Assembly: GCA_902569115.1 (NCBI GenBank)
Contig: CACFTI010000015.1
Location: 1-48,509, forward strand
Direction of reading: 5' to 3'
DNA: 48,509 nucleotides
Source: an uncultured Verrucomicrobiota bacterium
GTDB taxonomy: Bacteria > Verrucomicrobiota > Verrucomicrobiia > Opitutales > Seribacteraceae
Of this stretch, positions 8,706 to 17,354 are shown one piece after another. Within the stretch, counting starts at the first letter, position 1, and every line of letters starts with the position of its first letter. Under the pieces are notes generated by a model. It saw only the letters and a list, made by a program, of their open reading frames with translations, searched no databases and had not been told where the DNA came from. Made by a program: the position numbers and the translations under genes.

Positions 8706-10556
8706 ATGAAAACACTTCTCTACACCTTTCTTTTCTCGGTTCTCGCTTCTCTGCAAGCCTCGGATCTACCAAATATTCTGTGGTTAACCAGTGAAGATAA
8801 TGGACCTCACCTCGGGTGCTACGGGGATGACTATGCTGACACCCCCAACCTCGACGCTCTCGCAGCCAAAGGAATGATCTACACCAGAGCTATTTCCAAC
8901 GCGCCTGTATGCGCTCCTGCCAGAACTACCATCATTTCTGGAATGTACCCTACTTCGACCGGTGCCGAGCATATGCGCAGCATGACTCAGTTACCCAAGG
9001 GATTTAAGATGTATCCGGTCTATCTTCGTGAACTTGGATACTACTGCAGCAATAATTCCAAGGAAGATTATAATTTGGCTAAAGATGGACAGGTATGGAA
9101 TGAAGGTGGACGAAAAGCCACGTGGACGAACCGTGCTAATAAAGATCAGCCATTCTTTGCGATCCATAATTTCACAGTTTCCCATGAGAGTCAGATCCGT
9201 AAACGTCCACACCAGCAGATACATGACCCTAAAAAAGTCCGTATTCCAGCGTACCATCCAGATACCCCAGAGGTTCGTCAGGACTGGGCACAGTACTATG
9301 ATAAACTGACCGAGATGGACAGGATGGTGGGCGAAAAACTCAAGTTACTTGAGGATCAGGGCCTCGCCGAAGACACTATCATCTTCTACTATGGAGACCA
9401 TGGCTCCGGTATGCCAAGAAGTAAACGCTGGCCCTATTTTTCAGGAATTAATGTTCCACTCATCGTTCATGTTCCTGAAAAATGGAAACATCTGGCATCC
9501 TCGGACTACAAAGTTGGAGGCAAATCAGACCGTAGGGTTGGATTTATCGACCTAGCCCCTACTCTTCTGAGTATTGCAGGCAAAAAGCCTCCCGCTCACA
9601 TGCAGGGACATGCATTTATGGGGAAACACGAAGCCCCCGCACAGGAATTTGGATACGGCTTCCGCGGACGTATGGATGAAAGGTACGACATGGTTCGTTC
9701 AGTAGTAGGAAAAAAATTCATCTACATCCGTAATTACATGCCACACAAACCCTATGGTCAGCATGTTTCATACATGTTTCAAACACCCACCACACAGGTT
9801 TGGAAAAGAATGTTCGATGAAGGAAAATTAAATGAAGCACAAAGTCACTTTTGGAAAACCAAACCTGCGGAAGAATTATATGATTTAACAAATGACCGGG
9901 ATGAGGTGAAAAATTTGGTAAAATCAAAGCAACATGCTGACATTCTTAAAAAGATGAGAAAAGCACACCTCGATCACATTAATCAAATTATCGATGTCGG
10001 TTTTCTTCCCGAGGGTGAAATCCATTCTCGCTCACAGGGTACCACTCCTTATGAGATGGCCAGAACTGACAAGTATCCCTTCAAAAGAATCTTCCTGGCC
10101 GCCGATATGGCCGCGGGCCTTTCTCCCTGGGCAACTAAAACCCTCACTACTTACCTCAGAGACAAGGATTCAGCGGTCAGATACTGGGGTGCAATGGGAT
10201 TATTAATGAGAGGGCAAAAAGGGGTTTCCATGACTGCGAAACATCTTGAAAAAGCATTGAGTGATGATTCGCCCTATGTTCGGGTTGTGGCAGCCGAGGC
10301 ACTTGGCAAGCATGGTAATAAGGATCAGATATCCAAAGCGGTGGAAACTCTAAGTCAGATCGCCGATCCCATCAAAAACGGATGTTTCCCTTCCATGTTG
10401 GCAATGAACGCAATTGATCATCTTGACCACAAAGCAAAATCTCTCCTCCCATTGCTTGAAACCATGCCACAGATTCCAGAAGGAGTAGATAAACGATTTC
10501 AGGGTTATGTTGGGCGCCTCGTCAATACCACCGTGGAGGAACTCAAAGCAAAGTGA
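8706..10556 (+). CDS. Exported sulfatase with C-terminal HEAT-like repeats
   Basis: The signal peptide (residues ~1-18) is followed by the alkaline-phosphatase-type sulfatase fold. The metal-binding start is NILWLTSEDNGPHLGCYGDD. The Cys-type modification site is NAPVCAPARTT, in which Cys69 is the predicted formylglycine. The second metal site is FYYGDHGSG and the domain continues to ELYDLTNDRDEVKNL. Residues ~460-615 contain HEAT-like helical repeats (AVRYWGAMGL, YVRVVAAEALGKHG). The sequence start resembles heparan N-sulfatase-type enzymes; the substrate cannot be assigned. The stop overlaps the next sulfatase start by four bases (GTGA), implying coupling. Maturation needs a formylglycine-generating enzyme not seen here. 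Confidence 0.92.
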   Translation: MKTLLYTFLFSVLASLQASDLPNILWLTSEDNGPHLGCYGDDYADTPNLDALAAKGMIYTRAISNAPVCAPARTTIISGMYPTSTGAEHMRSMTQLPKGFKMYPVYLRELGYYCSNNSKEDYNLAKDGQVWNEGGRKATWTNRANKDQPFFAIHNFTVSHESQIRKRPHQQIHDPKKVRIPAYHPDTPEVRQDWAQYYDKLTEMDRMVGEKLKLLEDQGLAEDTIIFYYGDHGSGMPRSKRWPYFSGINVPLIVHVPEKWKHLASSDYKVGGKSDRRVGFIDLAPTLLSIAGKKPPAHMQGHAFMGKHEAPAQEFGYGFRGRMDERYDMVRSVVGKKFIYIRNYMPHKPYGQHVSYMFQTPTTQVWKRMFDEGKLNEAQSHFWKTKPAEELYDLTNDRDEVKNLVKSKQHADILKKMRKAHLDHINQIIDVGFLPEGEIHSRSQGTTPYEMARTDKYPFKRIFLAADMAAGLSPWATKTLTTYLRDKDSAVRYWGAMGLLMRGQKGVSMTAKHLEKALSDDSPYVRVVAAEALGKHGNKDQISKAVETLSQIADPIKNGCFPSMLAMNAIDHLDHKAKSLLPLLETMPQIPEGVDKRFQGYVGRLVNTTVEELKAK

Positions 10557-11974
10557 TTAAAAAAAGGAATTTCTGTTCACTCTTCTGCCTCACGATCGTA
10601 CTCCTATTTGAGGCATCGTCTTCGCAGGCGAAACCAAACCTGATTTTTATAATGGCCGATGATCTCGGCTATGGAGACCTAGGATGCTATGGTCAGAAAT
10701 TAATCAAGACTCCCCGTCTTGATCAGATGGCAAAAGAGGGAATGAAATTTACCCGCTTTTACTCCGGCTCCACAGTTTGTGCTCCTTCGAGAAGTGTTCT
10801 CATGACAGGCCAGCATATGGGACACACTCATGTTCGAGGAAATGCAGGCGGGGACATGTCACGCCAAAGCCTTAGGGACATTGACCTGACGGTTGCCGAA
10901 AAACTAAAGGAAACTGGCTACAAAACAGCACTCATAGGAAAGTGGGGACTCGGCGAAGTCGGTCAAGAAGGCCATCCATTAAAACAGGGCTTTGATTATT
11001 TTTATGGATATCTCAATCAGGTACATGCCCACAATTTTTACCCGGAATTCCTATGGCGAAACCAAAAAAAGCATGTATTGAAGAATGTGGTAAAGCCCGT
11101 TTCAGACAAGCCAAGAGCCGGGTTTATGGGAGGTGCAGCAACCAAGCGGGTTGAATACAGTCATGATCTTTTTACCGCGGAAGCCCTTACCTGGATTAAA
11201 GCAAATAAAGAGAATCCGTTCTTTCTATATCTTCCCCTGACTATTCCGCACGCCAATAACGAAGGTACCCGAATGTTCGGGGATGGTGCAGAGGTGCCAG
11301 ATTATGGTATCTACGAAAAAGAGAATTGGACCAAGCAGGATAAAGGGCAGGCTGCTATGATAACCAGAATGGATCGTGATGTCGGCAAACTCCTTGATCT
11401 TCTCAAAGAATTGAAAATTGAAGAAAACACCTTGGTCATGTTCACCTCTGATAATGGCCCGCACAACGAAGCCGGACATAATCCTGAACTATTCAAACCC
11501 GCAGGTCCTCTTCGCGGAATGAAAAGAACCTTAACCGAAGGAGGAATCCGGGTACCTACCCTGGCTTGGTGGCCAAATACGATTGAACCGAATTCTATTT
11601 CCGATCAGCCGTTTTACTTTGGAGATTTAATGGCAACCGCCTGTGATATGACCCAGAATGATATGCCCCTGCAAACCGACAGCCTCTCATTTCTCCCCAT
11701 ATTGAAGGGAAAAGCCGAGGAACAAAAAAGGCATAAATATCTCTATTGGGAATTTTATGAAAGAACATTTCGTCAGGCAGTCATTATGGAAGACTGGAAA
11801 CTTATTCGATCAGGCATGGATAATCAAAGGCTCGAGCTTTACGATTTGAAAAACGATATCCATGAAGATGTGAATTTAATCAAAGAACAACCTGCGGTCG
11901 CTCAACGAATGCTCAGTTACATGGAGTCGGCCCATGTCCCCCACCCCAACTGGACTACTCCTAAAAGGAATTAA
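10553..11974 (+). CDS. Exported arylsulfatase A-type sulfatase
   Basis: The GTG start at 10553 overlaps the previous stop codon. An N-terminal signal (residues ~6-26) precedes NLIFIMADDLGYGDLGCYGQ, the metal-binding start of the sulfatase fold. The Cys-type signature is STVCAPSRSVLMTGQ (Cys76 predicted formylglycine). Further blocks are YKTALIGKWGLGE, LVMFTSDNGPHNE and LYDLKNDIHEDVNL. The 473-residue size is standard for arylsulfatase A-type enzymes. It should hydrolyse a sulfate ester in the periplasm or outside the cell. The pairing with the preceding HEAT-tailed sulfatase and the acetylesterase suggests sequential removal of substituents from one sulfated polysaccharide. It ends ten bases before a convergent minus-strand gene. 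Confidence 0.93.
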   Translation: MIKKRNFCSLFCLTIVLLFEASSSQAKPNLIFIMADDLGYGDLGCYGQKLIKTPRLDQMAKEGMKFTRFYSGSTVCAPSRSVLMTGQHMGHTHVRGNAGGDMSRQSLRDIDLTVAEKLKETGYKTALIGKWGLGEVGQEGHPLKQGFDYFYGYLNQVHAHNFYPEFLWRNQKKHVLKNVVKPVSDKPRAGFMGGAATKRVEYSHDLFTAEALTWIKANKENPFFLYLPLTIPHANNEGTRMFGDGAEVPDYGIYEKENWTKQDKGQAAMITRMDRDVGKLLDLLKELKIEENTLVMFTSDNGPHNEAGHNPELFKPAGPLRGMKRTLTEGGIRVPTLAWWPNTIEPNSISDQPFYFGDLMATACDMTQNDMPLQTDSLSFLPILKGKAEEQKRHKYLYWEFYERTFRQAVIMEDWKLIRSGMDNQRLELYDLKNDIHEDVNLIKEQPAVAQRMLSYMESAHVPHPNWTTPKRN

Positions 11975-11984
11975 TCGTCTTTGC

Positions 11985-13355
11985 CTAAGTCTTGATACAA
12001 GGCATCAGGCTACCATCCTTCATTCCATGAATAACTTTCTTATCCGCAGGACAGAAACTCGCCAATGTACCTGACCAGTGAGACTGTTTCGAGAAGGTGA
12101 AAAAATAAGGTGACAGTCTAACCCGCCCCTTTTCCTCGTTTGATTCTCCTGTTTCTGAATAGACTTGATGGGTAAAACTGCGTGGTTTCATAAATTCCTG
12201 AACTACATAAATTGGATCAGGATATGCCTGCATAGCACTATTAATCGAAGCATCCCAATCGTCCGATGAAACATCATCTCCGATCACCACACTCCTTGCA
12301 CCCCAGGCTGTTTCATGAAAACCACTGGCTTTCAGGACAAGACTACGTTCCTTCTTGGAAGCCTTCGATAAATCTGACCAACTTGTTAACCTCCGACCCT
12401 GCACCAATGGTCCTTCCAGGGAAGCACCGGGAGGCACTTCACGAGGATCAAGTATCCAGGATTTCGGAATGGTCGCTTTGAGCAGATCAAAATGCTTTTT
12501 ACTTAAATTCTCCTTCCAGAATGGTTCGAGACGATGATGGTGAAAAAGCGCTAAAGATAATTTTTCTTCCTGCACTGGTTTCATTGGTGGAGTAACCGTA
12601 ACGCTACCCTCTTCCACCAGTCTAGCCAAAGATGGCATGATCTTTACATTTTCATAGTCAAACAGTTCCCAAAACCGATAGATCAAATTGACTTTTTCAC
12701 CCCGGTACAAAACGGAACCACCCATAATTTCCAAATCATTTGGGTTGCAGGTCTGGATAGAGAATCCCAACGCAACTAACTGCTGGCAAATCCACTCCAT
12801 CTCCGGCAGGTAAGTCTCGGCTTCTTCACTTACTGATATCACCATATTGGCTGACTGACCACCAAACTGTGCAGCAGCATCTGCAAGAGAATGCCCAAAG
12901 TTGACTACCATCTTAGGATTTTCGATCAAATCATAAATGATTTCCAAATGGGCCGTGAGACCAACTCCACCCGGGACAGAATCCAATTCTGTAAGGGCTA
13001 TCCCATCTGCATGCGGGATAAGGTCCGGGCGAAGCACGGCTGGGATTTGCGTACGCACAACATCCGATCTTCCATGCTCAATCAACCAGTCCGGTTTCCC
13101 TGCGTCATAATAATCCGCCACCCATGGAGCATAGAGACTGTCATTTCGAATGAGTGATTCCCCCTTCCACGACTTTTTGTACAGCAGATCAATCCCGTGA
13201 TAAAATGCCAATGCGGCTTCACCCAAGTCCTCAATCCATCTGCATATATCGGGCGATAAGGGCCATGGATTGGGTGACCAACGCCAAGACTTATCGGCAA
13301 AAAGAGAATGCTCAGAATACTGCTTTGCTTCCTCGGCAGTCAGGGGTTGATTCAT
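11985..13355 (-). CDS. Conserved ATP-grasp-like protein, function unknown
   Basis: I do not recognise a named function for this 456-residue cytoplasmic protein. Two stretches look like pieces of an ATP-grasp ligase: PHADGIALTELDSVPGGVG (residues ~130-150), which resembles the acidic metal-binding strand of circularly permuted ATP-grasp enzymes, and VLKASGFHETAWGARSV with IYVVQEFMKP (about 340-395), like the Lys/Gly-rich and Q-E-F nucleotide-binding strands. It is the last gene of the minus-strand trio cysH-prfB-this gene, with a six-base gap after prfB. No transmembrane or signal segment is visible. A peptide- or amine-ligase activity would be a guess. Confidence 0.5.
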   Translation of the reverse strand: MNQPLTAEEAKQYSEHSLFADKSWRWSPNPWPLSPDICRWIEDLGEAALAFYHGIDLLYKKSWKGESLIRNDSLYAPWVADYYDAGKPDWLIEHGRSDVVRTQIPAVLRPDLIPHADGIALTELDSVPGGVGLTAHLEIIYDLIENPKMVVNFGHSLADAAAQFGGQSANMVISVSEEAETYLPEMEWICQQLVALGFSIQTCNPNDLEIMGGSVLYRGEKVNLIYRFWELFDYENVKIMPSLARLVEEGSVTVTPPMKPVQEEKLSLALFHHHRLEPFWKENLSKKHFDLLKATIPKSWILDPREVPPGASLEGPLVQGRRLTSWSDLSKASKKERSLVLKASGFHETAWGARSVVIGDDVSSDDWDASINSAMQAYPDPIYVVQEFMKPRSFTHQVYSETGESNEEKGRVRLSPYFFTFSKQSHWSGTLASFCPADKKVIHGMKDGSLMPCIKT

Positions 13356-13361
13356 GAGATA

Positions 13362-14501
13362 CTAATCGTCGACTTGAATCTCTTTATTCCTTTGACGAGG
13401 ACAGCCTGCCCGTAGCCAGCCATTTACAAATGGGTCCAATTCACCATCCATAACTGCCTGGACTCCAGAGGTTTCTACCCCAGTGCGTAAATCCTTGACC
13501 ATTTGGTAGGGCTGAAAAACATAACTTCTAATCTGATTCCCCCATCCCATTTCTCCTTTTTCACCATAGAATTTTTCCATCTCTGCTCGCTTTTCATCCT
13601 GCTGTTTTTCATAAAGCCTGGATTTTAAAACTTTCATGGCTGTTTGTTTATTTTTCAGTTGGGAGCGCTGATTCTGGCACTGAACGACAATATTGGTAGG
13701 AATATGAGTCAGGCGAACCGCAGAATCCGTTTTATTTACATGCTGCCCGCCCTTACCGCTTGATCGATAAGTATCTATCCTCAAATCATCATCAGGAATA
13801 TCCATATCAATGTCATCATCCTCAATCTCAGCGATCACATCAACTGAGCAAAAAGAAGTGTGTCTTCGTTTATTTGAATCAAAGGGACTAATTCTCACGA
13901 GACGGTGGACACCCCTCTCAGCTTTGGCATAGCCATAGGCATTAAGCCCATCAATACGAATGGAGCAGCGGCTGATGCCTGCCTCTTCCCCTGGCTGTAA
14001 ATCCTGCATCTCCACATCATAACCACGTCTTTCCGCCCATCGTACATACATCCGCATGAGCATATCCGCCCAATCACACGACTCCGTGCCACCAGCTCCT
14101 GCATGAATGCTGAGCAGAGCAGGTCGGGCATCAAAAGGTTCATTCAAAAAGCTGGCCACTTCGAGATCATCTATCCGCGAAAGAGTGTTTTCCAGGGTGG
14201 TAACAAACTCCTTACTCATGTCCTGGTCGTCTTCATCTTCTTCACATAACTCGCAAAGAGCTTCCAAGTCCTCAACTTCTGAACGAAAATCTTCAATACG
14301 CGATACCGTTTGCTTGAGACGATTACTTTCGGAACCCACCTTTCTTGCGTTTGCCTGATCGTCCCAAAAAGCAGGAGCCGACATTTCTACCTCCAAGTCA
14401 GAGATCTTTTGCTTTTTTTCATCGCACTCCAAAAATTTCCAAAGATGCTGGGTTCTCTTGATCAACTCCTGTAAGCGTGTTTTATCGTCGGGCAATATCA
14501 T
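13362..14501 (-). CDS. prfB: Peptide chain release factor 2, without the programmed frameshift
   Basis: The 379-residue protein has all RF2 blocks: the GGQ peptidyl-hydrolase motif in [36 protein letters not shown], and a C-terminal [16 protein letters not shown]. It terminates translation at UGA and UAA codons. The frame stays open far upstream (to 14918) through cysH, but homology begins at [18 protein letters not shown], so ATG 14501 is the chosen start; it follows the cysH stop by four bases. At the place where many RF2 mRNAs have the in-frame UGA ([11 protein letters not shown]) there is no stop and the gene reads straight through, so autoregulatory +1 frameshifting is absent. It appears co-transcribed with cysH. 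Confidence 0.95.
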   Translation of the reverse strand: MILPDDKTRLQELIKRTQHLWKFLECDEKKQKISDLEVEMSAPAFWDDQANARKVGSESNRLKQTVSRIEDFRSEVEDLEALCELCEEDEDDQDMSKEFVTTLENTLSRIDDLEVASFLNEPFDARPALLSIHAGAGGTESCDWADMLMRMYVRWAERRGYDVEMQDLQPGEEAGISRCSIRIDGLNAYGYAKAERGVHRLVRISPFDSNKRRHTSFCSVDVIAEIEDDDIDMDIPDDDLRIDTYRSSGKGGQHVNKTDSAVRLTHIPTNIVVQCQNQRSQLKNKQTAMKVLKSRLYEKQQDEKRAEMEKFYGEKGEMGWGNQIRSYVFQPYQMVKDLRTGVETSGVQAVMDGELDPFVNGWLRAGCPRQRNKEIQVDD

Positions 14502-14505
14502 AAAA

Positions 14506-15228
14506 TTAAATCGTGAAATCCAAGTCCTCGGGGGATTCAGTATGCAATCCGCACTCCCGACCGTGGCCACCATGCCGTGCCTCTTCTTTATTTTGAACTT
14601 CCGAAATTTTCTTGGTACTATGCCAATCTCCCAAAGATTCATACCCCATTCCTTCGAGTGGATGATAAGGAAGATCGTTTTGGGGCAAGTATTGGTAAGT
14701 CTCTTTATCTGTCCAGTCGAGGATTGGATATAATTTATAAATACCGTTTTGTTTCTCGATAAAAGGCAGATGAGATCGGGATTCCGCCTGAGATTTACGT
14801 AAACCAGCCAGCCAAATGGTTGAGCCATACTCTTGCAGCGCACGATCCATGGGCTCTTTTTTATTGATGTAATTATACTTAGACATCCCCTCTTTCCCCT
14901 CCTCCCACAGTTTGCCAAAGGCAGCTTCCTGGAAGGCCGGTGACATATTTGCGGAGAATGTTTTCACCTTGAAATTAAGTTTCTCCTGAAGGATTGCGGC
15001 ATAGTCGTAAGTGGCAGGAAACAAATAGCCAGTATCGACAAAGATAATTGGAATATCAATGGAAGCTTGCGTTACCAGATGGATCATAACCGCACTCTGT
15101 AAACCAAAACTGGTCGAAGCCACCGCCCCGTTACCAAATTTATTAACTGCCCATTCAATACGGGCAGAAGCATCCATTGAACCAAGTTCATGGTTCCACA
15201 AATCAATTTCTTTTATTTCTGCTTTCAA
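14506..15228 (-). CDS. cysH: Phosphoadenosine phosphosulfate reductase (CysH, thioredoxin-dependent type)
   Basis: CysH reduces activated sulfate to sulfite during assimilatory sulfate reduction in the cytoplasm. The protein has the substrate-binding start [60 protein letters not shown] and the C-terminal catalytic GRECGLHTE. The four-cysteine iron-sulfur signature of APS reductases is absent: GLRKSQ stands where that type has its Cys-Cys pair. It is therefore the E. coli-like PAPS-reducing, thioredoxin-dependent type. Its 240 residues match that group. It is the first gene of the minus-strand cysH-prfB set, divergent from gmhA. No cysD, cysN or cysC genes are in the window. Confidence 0.92.
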   Translation of the reverse strand: MKAEIKEIDLWNHELGSMDASARIEWAVNKFGNGAVASTSFGLQSAVMIHLVTQASIDIPIIFVDTGYLFPATYDYAAILQEKLNFKVKTFSANMSPAFQEAAFGKLWEEGKEGMSKYNYINKKEPMDRALQEYGSTIWLAGLRKSQAESRSHLPFIEKQNGIYKLYPILDWTDKETYQYLPQNDLPYHPLEGMGYESLGDWHSTKKISEVQNKEEARHGGHGRECGLHTESPEDLDFTI

Positions 15229-15347
15229 GGAAAAGGTGTCTTCACCTTGTCAGAAAAATCAACATGAGTAAAGAGTTTGCCTAAACCTATGACATACAAC
15301 TGGAAATTGGATTGGTTTCTCAAAAGAATTGATCTACAAGATGACCT

Positions 15348-15956
15348 ATGGACCCAATTAACGAGCTCATTTTAAATCACCCGAACCTTGAGGATGTGGA
15401 AAATGAGGTAAGAAACGCAGCCCAATTAATCACTGACTGTTTCAAAGCAGGTGGCAAGCTGTTGCTTTGCGGAAACGGAGGTAGCTGTGCGGACTGTGAG
15501 CACATCGCTGGTGAAATGGTCAAACAGTTCGCCAAGGACAGGCCGTTGAGTCCAGAATTAGCGGACAAGCTAGGACCGGAGCTTTCCAGTGAACTGCATG
15601 GGGGACTACCTGCTCTATCGCTTCCTTCGATGATTGGATTCCACACCGCGTTTAATAATGACGACAATCCTGAGTTTGGGTTTGCCCAGCAGGTGATTGC
15701 TTTCGGGAAACCCGATGACATTCTTTTGGGTATCAGCACTTCCGGTAACTCAAAAAATGTAATTAATGCGATCAAAACTGCCAATGCACTAGGCTTAAAG
15801 ACCATGGGTCTTACTGGTGCTAATGGAGGAAGATTGTCGGGGATTGCGAATATATCCATCAATGCCCCGGCAGAGAATGTGGCAAGGATTCAGGAATTAC
15901 ACCTGCCAATATACCATGCCATTTGTGCATTCGTTGAGGACCAAATTTTTTCCTAA
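15348..15956 (+). CDS. gmhA: Phosphoheptose isomerase (SIS domain)
   Basis: GmhA converts sedoheptulose 7-phosphate to heptose 7-phosphate for the inner-core heptose of lipopolysaccharide, or heptosylated surface polymers. The 202-residue SIS-fold protein shows LLLCGNGGSCADCEHIAGEM (phosphosugar site), LGISTSGNSKNVINAI and AENVARIQELHLPIYHAICA. Compared with the usual sequence it has a slightly longer segment between residues ~60 and 85 (SPELADKLGPELSSELHG). The chosen ATG is the third possible start in its region and is the one followed by conserved sequence. It precedes the nucleotidyltransferase gene by six bases. Confidence 0.9.
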   Translation: MDPINELILNHPNLEDVENEVRNAAQLITDCFKAGGKLLLCGNGGSCADCEHIAGEMVKQFAKDRPLSPELADKLGPELSSELHGGLPALSLPSMIGFHTAFNNDDNPEFGFAQQVIAFGKPDDILLGISTSGNSKNVINAIKTANALGLKTMGLTGANGGRLSGIANISINAPAENVARIQELHLPIYHAICAFVEDQIFS

Positions 15957-15962
15957 ATACTA

Positions 15963-17354
15963 ATGACAGATCGATCTGATCTGCTTGACAAACTGGATTC
16001 CGGTCTTCTGGAAACCGCAGTAAAACTTGCCACTATTTTCAAAGAGAAAGGTGGCAACTTACTTTTAGTTGGTGGTTCAGTACGTGATTTGATTCTCAAT
16101 CAGTCTCCTCATGAACTCGATTTCGAAGCAAGAGGCCCCAGCCTTGAAGAGATCAAAGAATGGCTGTCCAAAGATTTTAAATATGACGAAGTGGGAAAGG
16201 CATTTGGAGTTCTACGCATCAAAGGCTACCCCATCGAGATTGCTCTACCTCGTACTGAAACCAAGTCCGGAACTGGACACAAGGGCTTTGATGTCCAGAT
16301 CGATCCCGACCTTCCATTTGAGCGGGCAGTACAACGCCGGGACTTTACGATTAATTCACTGGGGTTGTGCCCACTAACAGGCCAACTTTTGGATCCATGC
16401 GACGGATACTCTGACATACATTCCAGAATCCTTCGTCACATTGGCCCTGCATTCTGCGAAGACCCCCTTCGAGTACTCCGCGGAATGCAATTCATTGCCC
16501 GGTTTGAACTCACGCCGTTGCCGGAAACTGTAGAGATTTGTAAATCCATGAATATGGAAGATTTGGCACCGGAAAGAATTTTCGAAGAGTGGAAAAAATT
16601 AATATTAAAAGGAAACAACCTCTCCGATGGACTCAATTTCCTTAAAGATACGAACTGGGTTAGATATTTCCCTGAACTTGCTGCCTTGATAGGATGCAAT
16701 CAAGACCCAGAATGGCACCCTGAGGGTGATGTATGGATTCACACTTTGCACTGCATGAATGCTTTTGCCAAAGGGAGAACTGGAGACAATTGGGAAGATC
16801 TTGTCGTCGGTTTTGCCGTTCTTTGCCATGATTTAGGAAAGCCCTCAACCACCAAAATCGACGATGATGGCCGGATTCGCTCGCCGATGCATGAACCACT
16901 GGGTGAAGAACCTACCCGTTCATTCCTGTCACGCCTGACCAATCAAGTCGACTTGCATGAGCAAGTGGTGCCATTGGTTAAAAGACATCTTACTCCGCGT
17001 ACTTTCTTCAAAGACCAGGCGAGTGATGGTGCAGTTCGCCGCTTGGCGAGAAAAGTGGGGCGAATCGATCGACTGGTTCGGGTTGCTGCTGCGGACATAG
17101 CCGGTAGACCGCCGAGAAATGATGATTTCCCGGAGGGCCCTTGGTTACTTGATCGAGCCGAAGAATTAAAAGTAAAGGACTCGGCACCAGATCCCATTGT
17201 GTTAGGGCGCCACTTGATCGACCGAGGACTAAAACCCGGTCCAGAATTTAGCCCCATCTTAGAACAGTGCTTTGAAGAACAACTGGACGGAACCTTTCAA
17301 GATGTGGATGGCGGGCTATCTTTTCTAGATCATCTCCTTAAAAGTAGAGATTAA
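15963..17354 (+). CDS. tRNA nucleotidyltransferase / poly(A) polymerase family protein with HD domain
   Basis: This class II polymerase-beta-type nucleotidyltransferase is 463 residues long. It has the signature LLVGGSVRDLILNQ followed by ELDFE (metal-binding acidic pair), RRDFTINSLGL and CEDPLRVLRGMQFIARF, which are the conserved blocks of CCA-adding enzymes and bacterial poly(A) polymerases. The C-terminal part contains an HD domain (LCHDLGKPSTT and later LVKRHLTP) as in the CCA enzymes of several phyla. Sequence alone does not separate CCA addition from poly(A) addition. It follows gmhA by six bases and its 3' end overlaps the convergent activator gene by four bases. Confidence 0.85.
   Translation: MTDRSDLLDKLDSGLLETAVKLATIFKEKGGNLLLVGGSVRDLILNQSPHELDFEARGPSLEEIKEWLSKDFKYDEVGKAFGVLRIKGYPIEIALPRTETKSGTGHKGFDVQIDPDLPFERAVQRRDFTINSLGLCPLTGQLLDPCDGYSDIHSRILRHIGPAFCEDPLRVLRGMQFIARFELTPLPETVEICKSMNMEDLAPERIFEEWKKLILKGNNLSDGLNFLKDTNWVRYFPELAALIGCNQDPEWHPEGDVWIHTLHCMNAFAKGRTGDNWEDLVVGFAVLCHDLGKPSTTKIDDDGRIRSPMHEPLGEEPTRSFLSRLTNQVDLHEQVVPLVKRHLTPRTFFKDQASDGAVRRLARKVGRIDRLVRVAAADIAGRPPRNDDFPEGPWLLDRAEELKVKDSAPDPIVLGRHLIDRGLKPGPEFSPILEQCFEEQLDGTFQDVDGGLSFLDHLLKSRD

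Noticed and set aside
13362-14918. A 518-residue frame including prfB and an N-terminal extension into cysH
   Set aside because: The extension has no RF2 similarity and overlaps the strongly supported cysH gene; the RF2 start is ATG 14501.
15377-15862. 161-residue frame antisense to gmhA
   Set aside because: Composition follows from the gmhA codons; no start context or similarity.
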